Assembly: GCF_003711515.1 (NCBI RefSeq)
Contig: NW_021167080.1
Coordinates: 504,430 to 568,429 of the forward strand
Length of the DNA: 64,000 nucleotides
Direction of reading: 5' to 3'
Origin: Sodiomyces alkalinus F11
Taxonomy: Eukaryota; Ascomycota; Sordariomycetes; Glomerellales; Plectosphaerellaceae
In this document: positions 1 through 11,429 of the stretch, piece after piece
Numbering within the stretch: position 1 is the first letter of the stretch
Layout: each line of letters begins with the position of its first letter
Made by a program: the position numbers and the translations under genes
The notes under the pieces: model-generated
Seen by the model: only the letters and a program-made list of their open reading frames with translations
The model's database searches: none
Told to the model about the DNA's origin: nothing

Positions 1-3000
1 GCCGCCGTTACTATTAATCCCACTATTAATCCCAGCCCGGCCGATATCACCCACTGTCGTATAGCTAAACCTCGATATCGTATTATCGTAACCCTATCGG
101 GATCCTAGTATACCCATGATATATCCACGATATCGTCTATACACGGATCCGCCACCTAGGCTAAGTTTAATTTCTCCCTATCTATATAGGATAGCGTATC
201 CTAGGCTAAGTACCGTATATTTATTTAGGAGACTAAGTAGTAGTTCGACCTAGATTCTTAACCCTTCCCCACGGACGCTACGAAGAACTACGTTATTATA
301 TCGTGCCTTCCTTACCACCTTAAGGAACGCTGGTAGGCTGAATTACGATATAGGTATAATAACGACTCTAATAGGGTTAGCTAGGCCGTACTACAGGCTT
401 AGTTATCCCGTTAGGTTAACGATAATAACACCCGCCTACGGGAAGTAGCGGTATAGATCTAAAGTGAATCTATCTCGTCCTAGAGAGAGGGAGAGACCTA
501 CGCTAAGTTTATATAACGGTGGGAAGCCCTAGAGTCGGAACTACCAGGCGAGCTCCTAGACTAATAGAGGATCTAGATAGTGCTAACGAGAGTGCTTCCG
601 CCTATTCAGGACTATATAGTGTCTATAGGGGTTCCTAAAGACTATTAGGATCTGGCCCCGGCCTGTCGTAGGGCTAAGGTCTTACCTATTACTAACGGAC
701 TGGCCGGCGCTCGGATAGACTTCTAGTCTACCACCTAACAACGTCATCTTCGCTCGTGTGCCCACGGTCATAATCCCCACGCTCCGGCCACCTACGGTTC
801 TACTAGTAGCCCTCCTTATACCCCTGCTTCTGCCCCTATTTCTACCCCTACGCCTGCCCTAACCTCTACTCCTAGCTCTCCTATACGCCCTAGACCGTTA
901 TCGTACCTTGATTCCATCACTTACTATAACTATAACTAAAAGGGGCACTACGCCACTACGTGCCCTAGTCCTCGGGCATAGCGCTTAAGTAGCGGTAACC
1001 CGAATACCTAACCGGTGTCTACCTCTCGCCCTACGGTTAGCCGTGTCACGGGCGAGGTGCCCTAGGAATAATACCTACCTCGAGTAACCCCCTCTACCAC
1101 CACTACACCGGTAGAGGCATAAGTTTCCTTTCGCTAAGGTAGGGAATAGGTGTAGATATCGGCTCTCCTTAACGGAGGCGCCGACATTAACGTCTTAGAT
1201 CGGTCCCTCTTAGGACCTAGTTAGGTCCCCGAGGGGTCCCTAGTCCCGGTATCCTAGATTACGGAAGGACATATAAATGCCACCACTTTTAGGTCCACCT
1301 ATAGGATTATCGTCGCGATAGACTATTAGGGTTAAAAGAGGGTGTAACGCGCCGAGTTCTATATTATAAATCTTACGGGCGCGAAGAGTATCCTAGGGAG
1401 GCCGTGGCTTATAGCCGTTAACCCTAACGTTAATTAGTAGTATAGCACGTGGACTTACCCCTTATCCTACGCGGAGCTTAGTATAGCTATATCCCTAAAA
1501 GAGCTACGTAGGGCAGTTAGATAAGCTAAGTTTATCCTTACGCTAACCTATCTGGGTTCTATGCGGGGCCTACGTATTAGCTATATCGGCCTAGTAGAAA
1601 ACCCTTTAGTAGGATATAGAGATAAATTCTTAGAAGACGGGGACCTAGTGGCTACCCCCACGCTGCCGGAATAGTATTAAGATTTTGCTAACGTTTTTAA
1701 CGTCGAAAACGCCGGGCGGCTACCGACGCACTAGTAGTAGGACCACGCCGTTAAAATCAAGGAAGGGAAGAAGCCCCCCTACGGACCGATTTACCCTCTC
1801 GCCGCGTAGGAATTAGAGGTGCTACGCTAGTATCTATATGATACCGTTACGAAAGGGTGGATTAGACTATCCACTAGTCCGGCCGGCGCGCCTATCCTAT
1901 TCGTCCCTAAAAAGGGTGGTAAGCTACGCCTCTATATTAACTATAAAGGGTTAAATAAGGTAACCGTTAAGGACTATGCCCCCCTGCCCCTAATCCACGA
2001 AATCCTAGATCGGTTATCGTTAGCGTAGTACTATACTAAGCTGGATCTTAAAGATACGTATTATCGGTTACGGATTCGGGAGGGCGACGAGTAGAAAACG
2101 GTGTTCCGGACGAAATACGGCCACTACGAATACCTCGTTATATTATTCGGGTTAACTAACGCCCCCGCGAGCTTTTAACACTATATTAACTAAGCGTTAT
2201 CCGGCCTTATCGATACTATCTATATAGTATACCTCGATAATATTCTTATCTATAGCAAGGACTTAGTTACTCACCGTGGCCACGTCCGCGAGGTCCTTAT
2301 TAGGCTTAGGCAGTAGTCCCTATATGCTAACCCCGATAAGTGCGAGTTTAAGACTCAAGACGTGGAATTCCTCGGTTTTATCTATAGTCCAGATAGGGTA
2401 CGTATAGACCTATCCCGCGTTAAGGCTATCCGCGACTAGGAGCTTCCTAACAGTGTTAAGAAGATACAGGTCTTCCTGGGCTTCACGGGCTTTTACAGGC
2501 GTTTCATCAAGAACTACTCTAGGGCGGCCGCCCCCCTTATAGACTATCTTAAAGGGGGCTCTATAGGGGGCCCTACTAGGGGACACGCCGGGGTCCTTAT
2601 ACTTTCCCCGCAGGCCCAGACCGCGTTTAAGGAGATAAAACTGCTATTCTAGAAAGCGCCCGTTTTACGGCATTTTGACCCTGCTCTACCGATACGTATT
2701 AAGCCAGATACTTCTGCTTTTGCCCTTAGTGCTATTATCAGCTAACTCGAGAATAGCGTATAGCACCCTATAGCGTTTATATCCCGTAAGCTACGCGAGG
2801 CTAAGCTTAATTATAGTATACCCGATTCTGAGCTTATAGCTATTATCGAATCCTTCCGCACGTGGCGTTACTACGTGGCCTATAGTTAGAGCCCTATAAT
2901 GGTTCTAATAGACCACCGAAACTATCGCCACCTACTAGATAAGCCTAAGATTAAGGGATAGCACGCATAGTGGCTTAAGGAGCTTGCCCTGTTTGATTTT

Positions 3001-4507
3001 AAGATTTGGTACCGCCCGGGGATGTTAAACCCTGTAGACGGGTTATCCAGGAAGCCCTAATATACGCCCTATAAGCGCGCCCTGGTTACTAACCGGGCTA
3101 AGGCGGTAGAGTCTTTTTCTAAGCGTTTTATAGGCTATATCGGGAACCAGCGTGGTTCCCGCGCTACCCTAGTTTCTATTCCCGCTCTTAACTCCCCCTT
3201 ACTAAAGGTGGTAGAGGTGTAGGCGGATAATCTCTCTTCGGAACCCTTATCGAAGCGTTTCGTTATGGGCTATATCGGGAACCAGGTTAGTTCCCGTAAT
3301 AGCTCCGGTTATAATTTTCCCGCTCCCCCACCTTACCGGAAAAGATAGTCGAGACGTAAGCGGATAATCTTTCTTTAAAGCCTTTTTCGAGGCGTTTTGT
3401 TTTAGGCCTTATCGGAAACCAGCGTGGTTCCCGCACTGCCCCGAGTCTAACCCTATTATCCCTACTCTCGATTCCCCTACTCTACTAGAAGAGGTGGCAG
3501 AGGCGTAAGCGGAAGACCCTTTCTACGCCCGTTAGCGAGAGGCCTATAGCGACGATACCACGTACGGATAGTAGTCTAGGAGTAGTAGTATCCTTCGTTT
3601 TAAGAATCGTGTTTTTATACTAGACTACTCTGGCCTACAATAAAGGGTCCTACAGTGTTTCTATAACGGACCCAGTATAGGCTACTATAGGGTTATAAGG
3701 ACTATTAAGAGAATTTCGGACTTCTACTTCCAGGATTATTTGCCTAGGGATATCCGGCAGTTTATACCCACCTATACCGTCTATTAGCGCACTAAGCCGC
3801 GGTACTATAAGCTATATAGCGAAATAACGAGTCTCCTAGTACCCTAGCGCCCGTTTACGGAGATATCTATTAACTTTATCACGGAGATACCACCGGTCTA
3901 TAGCCTAGGCCGTAAAAGGGATACTATCCTTATAGTAGTGTGTTATTTAACGAGATACTCTATTTATATCCCCACGAGTAGTGCCTTGATAGCAGAAGGG
4001 TTGGCCGAGTCCTTATAGCACCACGTTTTCCGTATTTTTAGTCTGCCTAACGGTATTGTATCGGACCGGGGCTTATTATTTATAAGCCGCTTTTAGGTAA
4101 TATTATACCGATATTTAGGCATAGCCAGGCGCCTATCTATAGCGTGGCACTCGTAAACTAACGGATAGACGGAGCGGCAGAATCAGAACCTCGAGTACTA
4201 TCTTCGCGTCTTCTACTTATAGGAATAGGATAACTGGGTTAACCGGCTACCGTTAGCAGAATTCACCTATACTATAGCGTGGCACTCTGCGATACGTTAT
4301 ACCCTATCCGATACCTTAATAGGCTATAACCCGCGGGGACCTAACAAAGTATAACTACCCAGGGTAGGTAAGGTTCGCGCTGCTAAAGCAGAGCGCCGTG
4401 CGGAGTACCTTATAGCGTAGCGCCGGTCTATCTCGAACCTTATTAAAAGGGCGTAGGCCTCCTACGAACGGTATTATAATAATGGCTATACCTAATGCTC
4501 CTTTAAG
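1..4507 (+). mobile_element. Ty3/gypsy chromovirus G1, 5' portion, RIP-mutated
   Basis: This is the left part of a Ty3/gypsy retrotransposon that starts before the window. Reading order on the + strand is gag, protease, reverse transcriptase, RNase H, integrase, which is the Ty3/gypsy order. The frame can be followed through many TAG/TAA codons with almost no TGA, as expected when CAG, CAA and TGG are hit by RIP. Element B interrupts it in the integrase C-terminal region at 4508-4512. The frame resumes after 9754, where the segment beginning LSTKNIR and a chromodomain continue the same protein. The 5' LTR lies outside the window. Confidence 0.93.
430..4507 (+). pseudogene. G1 gag-pol polyprotein (broken by RIP and by insertion of B)
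   Basis: A degenerate gag-pol frame. A retroviral-type zinc knuckle, reading YNYN-x-KGHYATTC (first Cys now Tyr), is at about 922-963. The protease active site is near 1165-1200 and reads NGGADINVLD, so the expected DSGA has its Asp changed to Asn. Reverse transcriptase spans about 1750-2350, with LDLKDTYYRL near 2040 and the catalytic box YLDNILIYS at 2230-2256, where the second Asp is Asn. RNase H with a tether follows to about 3040. Integrase runs from about 3780 to the insertion point, with WHS-TNG-TERQNQNLE-type spacing. The changed active-site residues show that the copy is dead. The gag start is not resolved; 430 is only where coding-like sequence becomes readable. Confidence 0.88.
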
Positions 4508-4512
4508 GTAGA

Positions 4513-4873
4513 TACTACGCCCCAGATTCCACCGGGAATACTAGGGCGTACCACGGGCGTACTACGGGCGTACTAAGGCTTATGCTATAGCACCCACGGG
4601 GTATACTATAGGTACCTTTAGGGTATACTATAGCTTCCCTAGGGTATAATTAGTGAATACCTGGGAATCCCCCGGGTTCCTATACGTAGAAGCCGAGGAT
4701 TCTACGGGGTTTCCCCGTGGATACTTAAGTCCCGGGGGCGCGCGCCCCCTTAGTTTAGAGAAGATATCTTTATTATACCTTATATTTTACAGTAAAGGTT
4801 ACCCCTCGAGAAAAGCCTGGCTTATAGGTCCTATATTACTGGCTGGCTAGGGATTTACCGGTTAGGTATATTA
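4513..4873 (+). repeat. 5' LTR of element B (361 bp)
   Basis: Direct repeat partner of 9389-9749. It starts TACTACGCCCC (ancestral TG changed to TA) and ends TATATTA, where the 3' copy ends CATATCA. This copy is more heavily RIP-mutated than the 3' LTR, with most CA and TG dinucleotides of the other copy appearing here as TA. A short apparent open frame at 4653-4850 is LTR sequence, not a gene. Confidence 0.93.
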
Positions 4874-4949
4874 AATAGTAGTAACTAAGCTTTTAGGTAA
4901 GGTTCGCGTACTACCGCCCGGCGCGGACTATATATGCTAAGACTAAATA

Positions 4950-5110
4950 GGCACGTCGTTTACTAGCGAACGCTAGTATACTAGGCGTAGCCGCCCTCGA
5001 AGGCGCGAACTTTATATACTAAGACTAAATAGATATAAGGCGCGCTAGGCGAAGACGCCTCCCCTTTAATAGGTCTAGGCGTAGAGTAGTAAAGGGAACC
5101 GTCCTCCTAG
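4950..5110 (+). repeat. Leader segment of B shared with element A (inverted relative to about 63,780-64,000)
   Basis: The reverse complement of the last 220 bases of the window aligns here. It includes two occurrences of a CTAAGACTAAATAG-like motif and the segment CTAGGCGTAGCCGCC. In both elements the segment lies just inside the 5' LTR, so it is probably the untranslated leader (primer binding and packaging region) common to A and B. Beyond about 5110 the two diverge. By this alignment the 5' LTR of A should begin roughly 80 bp past the window end. Confidence 0.75.
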
Positions 5111-7251
5111 CCGTGGAACCCGAGCTTCGACACCGCGATAACCTTCCTAACGATTATTAATCGGCGTAGGCGACTATACTAACCTATACCGACACTAACT
5201 ATTCTTAACGATCGCTAAAGGGCGTAGGACAGCGCCTATACTATCCTATATACTAGCGTCCTCCGTGGAACCAGAGTCCCGATAAAAACACGGAGTATTA
5301 ACCTAATCGCCTCCCCTTTACTAGGTCTAGGCGTAGAGTATACTAAGGATTATATAGTCGCTAGGTAAGCGTAGGAATAACGCCTATACTACTAGTATAA
5401 GCACCCACTATAGATCCCTAGCTCTAGTATAATGCTAATCTTCCTAACGATCGCTAGTCGGTGTAGGCGACTATACTAACCTACACCGACGCTAACCGTT
5501 CCAGATCGTTAAAGGGCGCAGGATAACGACTACTATCCTACACACTAGTATTCTCCGTAGAACCCGAGCCACGGTAAAGAACCACGGGGCGTACTAATTC
5601 CCCCCCCCTTTTACCGTAGCACCGCACCACTCGATAATTTCCCCTTTCCCCCCCCCCTTTACCGTGGCACCGAGCCACTCGATAATTCCCCCCTCTTTTT
5701 TCTTCCCCCTTTTCCCGCGGAGTATAAGGGGAGCTAGCCTCCCCTTACCGTAATCTTCCTTTTACCCGCGTTTCGCGGAGAACGTTTTCCTATTAACGGG
5801 CTCGCTAACTAAAACGGCTAAACGTGCTAAGAATATCCGAGGCTAGCGGCGTAATAACCCTAAGAGAAAAAGCGTGGAACAAGTATCCGTGCGAGAGGCT
5901 ATATATCCTAAGGCTTAGGGGGTATATCCTAGTCTTTATCGGATTTACCCGAGGCCCCTCGGTTATCTTCCCTATTAGAAGGAGAGCTTCCCCTTATTCT
6001 ACTAGCCTTTATCGGGTTTGCCTGAGGTTCCCTCGGCTTTCCTCCCCGTTAAAGGGAGGGCCTCCTTATAGCAGACTCGTCTTTAACCGTGACCGACGCT
6101 AAGGCCACCCTCCGTCTACGGGCTATAGTATATATACCGCCGTGCCCGATATTCCCGACTAGGACCCTAAATATCTCTCGGACTTCCGGACGATACCGCG
6201 GAAAGCCGTAGCACTACGCTCGGATTCTCCACGGCGTAATATCCTTAGACGGCTAGACGGCCTATCGAGCGGAAGAACCGGCGAAATAATAGAGTATCGT
6301 GGTTTACCGTCTCCCCCTAACGTATCTCCGTTATTTCGTAACGTATACTCCTTTCCTTTCCCTTTTTCCCTTTCCCTTTTTCCTTTTCCCTTCTTCCCTT
6401 TCCCTTTTTCCCTTTCCCTTTTTCCCTTTCCCTTCTTTCCTATATATCGTAAATACTATCGCTACTAGAGGACGCCCGCGGGACGTAGGGCTTATATTAC
6501 CCGGGGTAGATACTTAGGGATAAAAGCCGTTATATAACTAAAGTTTGGTTACCGCCGGCGAATAGCGCTATAGACGAAAGCCGTTATATAAAGCCGTTAT
6601 ATAGCTAAAGTTCGATTACCGCTAGCGAATAGTAAGACTTATATAAGCACCGTAAGAATAAGGTAACCCTACTAGCGAGGGACGAAGTTAGCTAGCTTAC
6701 CGGAATAGTTAGATACCGGAAAAAGCTATAGAGGCGTAAAAAGATAAAGACCTTAATCTAAGGATAGCCTTAAAGAAGACGGAGGTTCCGAGGGTGCTAT
6801 AGCCGAGTAATATTAAAGAACCACGAGTAATAAAAAACCGCGAGATATTAAAGAGCTAGTAGGCACGCGGCGGAACTAGAAGACTAAAGTGTTATAAGGC
6901 ACGCCGGCGACGCGATATAAGATAAACGTTATCGCCGCCCTAGGTAATAACCAGAAACGCTAGGGAACCTTAGGTAATACTAGGGAATAGTAAGAATAGA
7001 AGGACTATAACCTATATATATCTTCTATAGCCGCTATAACGACCACGGTTACCACGGCCCTTTATATAGCGCTAGGAAACATAATATCGCTTTTATAGCG
7101 TATAGCTATCGTTCCCTTTCTGTTCCCACTTATTACCACCGCGACTATTTATATCGCTAACGTGGTTTACTATCGGTTCCTAAATTATTCACTATCTCCT
7201 AGATAAGACCTAACTATACTAATTAAGGCTTATCGTTTTCTAACGTATTCC
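5111..7251. other. Interior of element B without a recognised gene
   Basis: RIP-mutated sequence between the leader and the long frame of B. It contains near-repeated blocks (around 5130-5260 and 5440-5560, both with CGCTAACCGTT/CACTAACTATT-like and TTAAAGGGCG segments), C-rich runs at about 5600-5690, and a pyrimidine tract at 6345-6441. Short open frames here (5824-6102, 6299-6517) show no domain. The latter is low-complexity translation of the tract. I see no convincing gene. Confidence 0.5.
6345..6441 (+). repeat. Pyrimidine-rich CCCTTT/CCCTTTTT simple repeat
   Basis: Tandem runs of CCCTTT and CCCTTTTT cover about 95 bp inside element B. It is a polypyrimidine microsatellite-like tract with no coding signal. 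Confidence 0.9.
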
Positions 7252-8937
7252 CCTCCTTCTTATTAGTCCCCCCCTTAGTATTTATATCGTGTTATATCGC
7301 GGTATACTGAGTTCCTTATACCGTAGATATATTTTATAGTTAAGCTCCCTTTATCGTACTAACCCTTTAAGGATATAGAATATCGGGAATTATTCGATAG
7401 AGCCTTTAGGAACCCTAATAGAATCGGCTCCGGGTTTACTAAGGAGGGTTACTTTAGAGCTATCACGCTTTACGGCGGCGAGGAATAACTAGAGAATGAA
7501 CTATCGGCCCTAGGTATTAGGTTCGCGCTCTGGAAAACCAGCTATAAGTCTAAGATAGCCGAGTTCCGTAAGTACGCGGAAGGGTTAGGATACGATTATC
7601 CCGAGACTTATAATCTTAACCGAACCGTGTTCGTGCCTAAAGAATACCCCGAGCTTTACTAGATAATTACTAAGGACGAAGTAAAGAATATCGTAAGCTA
7701 AGTTCCTTAGCCCGAGTTCCTGCTAAAGGGAAACCCTAAGCTTATATCGTGGAACCGCCCCTAGACCTCGTTTAAGTATTATATTATAGTAAAAGACGCC
7801 GACGCCCCCTATAACTACGCCGGTAAGTTCGTTAAGACGCCGTAGTCTAACCGCACCACTAACGCTAATACCCCCGCTATTACCTCCGGCTAGCGTATAA
7901 CCGCGTTTATTAACCTTATAGCTAAGGTAGAGGCTACCATGGCCGGCCCGTTATACGCCTAGATTCCCTAGGGTAAGAACCCTAAGAAACTAGCGAGTTC
8001 GATAGTCCCCGGCTTTATACTTTAGTATATCCGCGATCACGTATACCTCTCTAAGGCGGTCTATAAGGTAATGCTTATAGAAGCTAAGGGTATTATAGTG
8101 CACGCCGACCTTAAGAGAAACTTAGAATAGTATACTAAGTAAGCTAGTATTACTAATAAGCTTATCCGTAAGTTTATCCACGGGCTCCCCGCGGCGAAAG
8201 ATAAGGAACCGACACGGAATATACTAACCGTCTAGGAGTTTTTAGCTATAGTGCGGACCGGCGAAAAGCCGACCCTAACCGCGCCTACTAAAGATACCGC
8301 ACCGTCGGACCCTATAACGGAGTAAGCTACCAAGCGCGTGGTTAGCGCCACGGGTACTAAGAAGGCCCTGCGTGATATTATAAAGAACCTCGCTAAGCGC
8401 CTACACGCTCCGGGTATTAAGCCCGCGGAAGAAATAATCACTAAGGGCGAATAGACTATCGTTATCGTTTATTAGCGGACCCACGTAATCGCGCTGCCTA
8501 TTACCGTGGCGGTATTCGTTACCTCTACTATAAAGGATAGGCTTACTAAGGATAATACGTGGAACGCCGCGGATTTACCTCTACTACTAACGTTACAGCG
8601 CCTAGGCTATATAGTGGCCGTTATACCCCTTACCGCGGACGATTAGCTTATTAGCACCCGCCACGAAGCCCTAGTAAATATACTTACCGCCGATACTAAT
8701 AAAGCTATCAGTATTATTCGCTATTACGCCGCTTTATAGGTAATATAGTCGGACCGTTCTATCTCTGGCCTAAAAAGCACCTACGCCGCTAATCGGGCGG
8801 AAATCGAGGCTTACGCCGCCGAGTTTACCTTCAAGGAGGCGGCCCTAGCTCTTAACACGCTACTAGATCGATAGGGTAATCTGATAGCTAAGCCGTAGCC
8901 TACTAATAATAAGGACGAGATTACTATACTCGACTAA
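7252..8937 (+). pseudogene. Element B long frame: unknown protein sharing a domain with the extra frame of element A
   Basis: A single frame of about 560 codons, interrupted only by TAG/TAA at positions that read as former Gln or Trp. The true start is not visible and the stop at 8935-8937 may itself be a RIP product. I do not recognise the family. The first 120 residues align by eye with the extra minus-strand frame of element A. Both have FIV-x-L, then GYF(R/K)AITL(Y/F) (here at about 7441-7470), then a stretch with GY(D/N)-x-P and L-x-RT(V/I)F. The rest is alpha-helix-like and Lys/Ala-rich, with no zinc knuckle, no protease DSG and no RT box. It is the only coding frame in B and lies 3'-proximal, as in A. 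It could be an accessory or packaging protein; its function is unknown. Confidence 0.55.
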
Positions 8938-9388
8938 CTATATATTTAGGCATAATAGACACTAAGGCCACCGAGGCTCTACCGTAGAACGTTATAATAG
9001 AAGAGTTTCCGTATATAGTATTAGCACCTTCGTTTTCGCTATAGCACGCGGTGTGATAGATTGGCGGACGGTACGAAGTTTTCTTTCTGTCGATTTATTT
9101 ACTCGCCTAGGGATTTCACTAAGGGACACGGTAGGAAGGAAGGCCGTAGCGTCGGCTTAATTTTATTTTCTTTTCTTATTTCTTTTCTTCGCCCGGCTAG
9201 GCTATAGATAGTAACGGCGGCGGTCGCTATTACGGCACCGCCGCGTAAGAATATTTTCCTTCTTCTTTTATATTTATTAACTCTAACTATACCGCGGCTT
9301 ACTAGTATAACTGTGACGCGCCTTAAGTAAGGCTATCGTAGTTACCGGGGAAGCCCGCGGGACGCAGGGCTTCTCCGCCCGGGGCATA
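8938..9388 (+). other. 3' interior of B and polypurine-tract region
   Basis: No gene seen. Just before the 3' LTR lies a G-rich block (GCCCGCGGGACGCAGGGC and CCCGGGG, about 9351-9385). A closely matching block precedes the 3' LTR of element A (reverse complement, about 54,823-54,860). This is where the polypurine primer for plus-strand synthesis is expected. Confidence 0.5.
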
Positions 9389-9749
9389 TAATACGCCCCA
9401 GATTCCACCGGGAACACCAGGGCGTACCACGGGCGTACCACGGGCGTACTAAGGCTTATACTATAGCACCCACGGGGTATACCATAGGTACCTTTAGGGT
9501 ATACTATAGCTTCCCTAGGGTATAATTAGTGAATACCGGGGAATCCCCCGGGTTCCTATACGTAGAAGCCGAGGATTCCACGGGGTTTCCCCGTGGATAC
9601 TTAAGTCCCGGAGACGCGCGCCCCCTTAGTTTAGAGAAGATATCTTTATTACACCTTATATTTTACAGTAAAGGTCACCCCTCGAGACAAGCCTGGCTTA
9701 TAGGTCCTATAGTACTAGCTGGCCAGGGATTTACCGGTCAGGCATATCA
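9389..9749 (+). repeat. 3' LTR of element B (361 bp)
   Basis: Direct repeat partner of 4513-4873 with the same length and order. It retains many CA/TG dinucleotides, for example in the final GGTCAGGCATATCA, that are TA in the 5' LTR. The 5-bp duplication GTGGA follows at 9750-9754. The open frame starting at 9529 is LTR sequence running into G1 and is not a gene. Confidence 0.93.
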
Positions 9750-9754
9750 GTGGA

Positions 9755-10200
9755 CGAGTATATCTTACTATCCACGAAGAATATCCGATAGAAAAGGCCC
9801 TTTAAAAAGCTTAGCGATAAGTTTATCGGACCTTATAAGGTAACTAAGATCGTCGGCATATATAGCTTAGCTTACTAGTTAGCACTGCTAAAAGGTATAA
9901 GGATCTATAACGTCTTCCCTATCTCCCTGCTAAAACCTTAGAGGTCCCGCGATAGATTATAGCCGGAACCATCCATAGTCGATATCGAACTAGATTCGGA
10001 GGAGTACAAGGTCGAAGCTATACTAGCCTACCAATATCAGGGTAAGCGACGTTAATACCTGATTAAATAGGCAGGATATAGCGATAAGGAGAATACCTAG
10101 GAGCCGAAGCGAAACGTCCCCGATGCACTCGTCGATACTTACTTTAGGTCGAGGCTCTCCCTCTCGGGGAACTAAATAGGTTCCTACACTATCCCTATAG
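9755..10200 (+). pseudogene. G1 integrase C-terminus with chromodomain
   Basis: Continuation of the G1 pol frame after the insertion of B. It begins DEYILLSTKNIR, then KRPFKKLSDKFIGPYKVTKI, the usual integrase C-terminal (GPY/F-like) module. A chromodomain follows at about 10,002-10,145: EYKVEAILAYQYQGK, then YLIKWAGYSDKENTWEPK with Gln/Trp positions as stops. This places G1 in the chromoviruses, whose integrase chromodomain is known to direct insertion into heterochromatin. RIP stops are frequent, so it is non-functional. Confidence 0.88.
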
Positions 10201-11429
10201 GGGACCTAATAAAGATAATATAAGGTTGTTATCACGTATTCCCCCCTTTATGGACGGTATTTTTATAGCGAGACTGACTAGGAACCTAATAGGTTTATAC
10301 ACTACTCCCGTAAGGGACCTAATAGAGACACGGCGCACGTATCGGCTATATTAACCTAGCAAAACCCTTTAGTGGGTTATAGAGATAAAATTCTTAGGCA
10401 GGGACCCCCCCTTAATCTAGACGGGGACTATATAGACGTACTCGATTAGTTACTATTTTCTTCCTTAAAGTATTTTACTCTCGACCTCTATTCTTCTTTT
10501 TTAAGCGTTCTGCTCTTAATCTCTGTTTTTCTTTATTAGACGCTAATAGCCCCTTACGCCCTTATCCATATATCTACCTATATTAATCGGGACCTGCGAA
10601 TATACTAACCGGGATATAATCCCTACTCCTTACACCTTATCCCTCCCCTTTAAGAATGTCACGATTAAGACGATATATCACGCTGGATTATAGTTAGGAC
10701 TATTAGGGTTATAATAGGAATACCCTAAAGCTGGTTAAAAAAAAAAAGGAAAAACCTAACCCGAAGGCTAGTAAAAAACCTGAAAAAAAAGAACCGTTCC
10801 TCTATATATACTATCACGGCCCCTTTAGGGCGTCCTTAAACCCTACTAATTTATTATCTAGAGAGGTAGGCTCCCGCTTAGCTACCTCGCCGTTATTATC
10901 CTCTATATATACCTAGCTCTGCCCCGCGGTAGCGGCCGTTACCCCCTCTTACCCACTACCCGCGGATAGTGTCGAAGGCCGAAGAGACAGAGGCGTCTTC
11001 GCCTTCTACTACTTCTTCTTCTTCTTCCCTAATAAAGGAGTCGAGGGCGTTAGAGCCTTCTTCCCCTTCTTTACTAACAAGGTCGGCACTATATCGTCAT
11101 CGTCGGGCACTTTATAAGGGTCCGGCGGACCCTATAGACCTTACGGTATCATAACCCCCGATAGCGAGCCTGAAGGTTATACAGAACTACCGTCACTAAA
11201 CATATTATTACCTGTAAAGATAACCCCCGCGGGGGCGAAGGCAGACCCTAAGGGTGTAGGCATATCACCTTGCACGGCCTAAGCCTAGGCTAGGTTAAGA
11301 GTAGCTATCTACTCGAAGGTAGTGGCCGTACGTTCCTAGGCTATAAGGTCGCGCTAATATAACGCTAGGCGTTATTACTCGATATTAAGCCACTACTACT
11401 TAACGGCAAGGCGCTATTACTATAACCCG
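10201..11429. other. RIP-mutated region without a clear gene
   Basis: Probably the 3' non-coding end of G1 followed by unidentified repeat DNA. A segment near 10,363-10,405 repeats a stretch of the G1 protease/RT linker (about 1597-1640). TGTCACG at 10,657 resembles the start of many fungal gypsy LTRs, but I cannot find the partner. An A-rich run lies at 10,735-10,790. A 61-codon Ser/Thr-rich frame at 10,969-11,154 has no domain and is not called. Confidence 0.4.

Larger units (their letters stand above)
4513..9749 (+). mobile_element. Element B: LTR retrotransposon without recognisable pol, inserted in G1
   Basis: A 5,237-bp element bounded by two 361-bp direct LTRs. It is flanked by a 5-bp target duplication: GTGGA at 9750-9754 and its RIP-mutated form GTAGA at 4508-4512. 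The integrase frame of G1 closes over the insertion, so the boundaries are exact. Inside I find no reverse transcriptase, integrase or protease motif, only one long frame (7252-8937). LTR ends (TA from TG at the start, CATATCA at the end), the sequence before the 3' LTR and the leader at about 4950-5110 resemble element A on the minus strand at the right end of the window. B is therefore best read as a non-autonomous relative of the A family, mobilised by A-type proteins. That last step is inference. Confidence 0.85.

Noticed and set aside
4653..4850. 65-codon open frame
   Set aside because: Lies wholly in the 5' LTR of element B; its near-copy in the 3' LTR (9529 onward) confirms that it is repeat sequence.
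6299..6517. 72-codon frame rich in Phe/Pro/Leu
   Set aside because: Translation of the CCCTTT simple repeat; low complexity with no domain.
10969..11154. 61-codon Ser/Thr-rich frame
   Set aside because: Short, low complexity, no continuation and no recognisable family.
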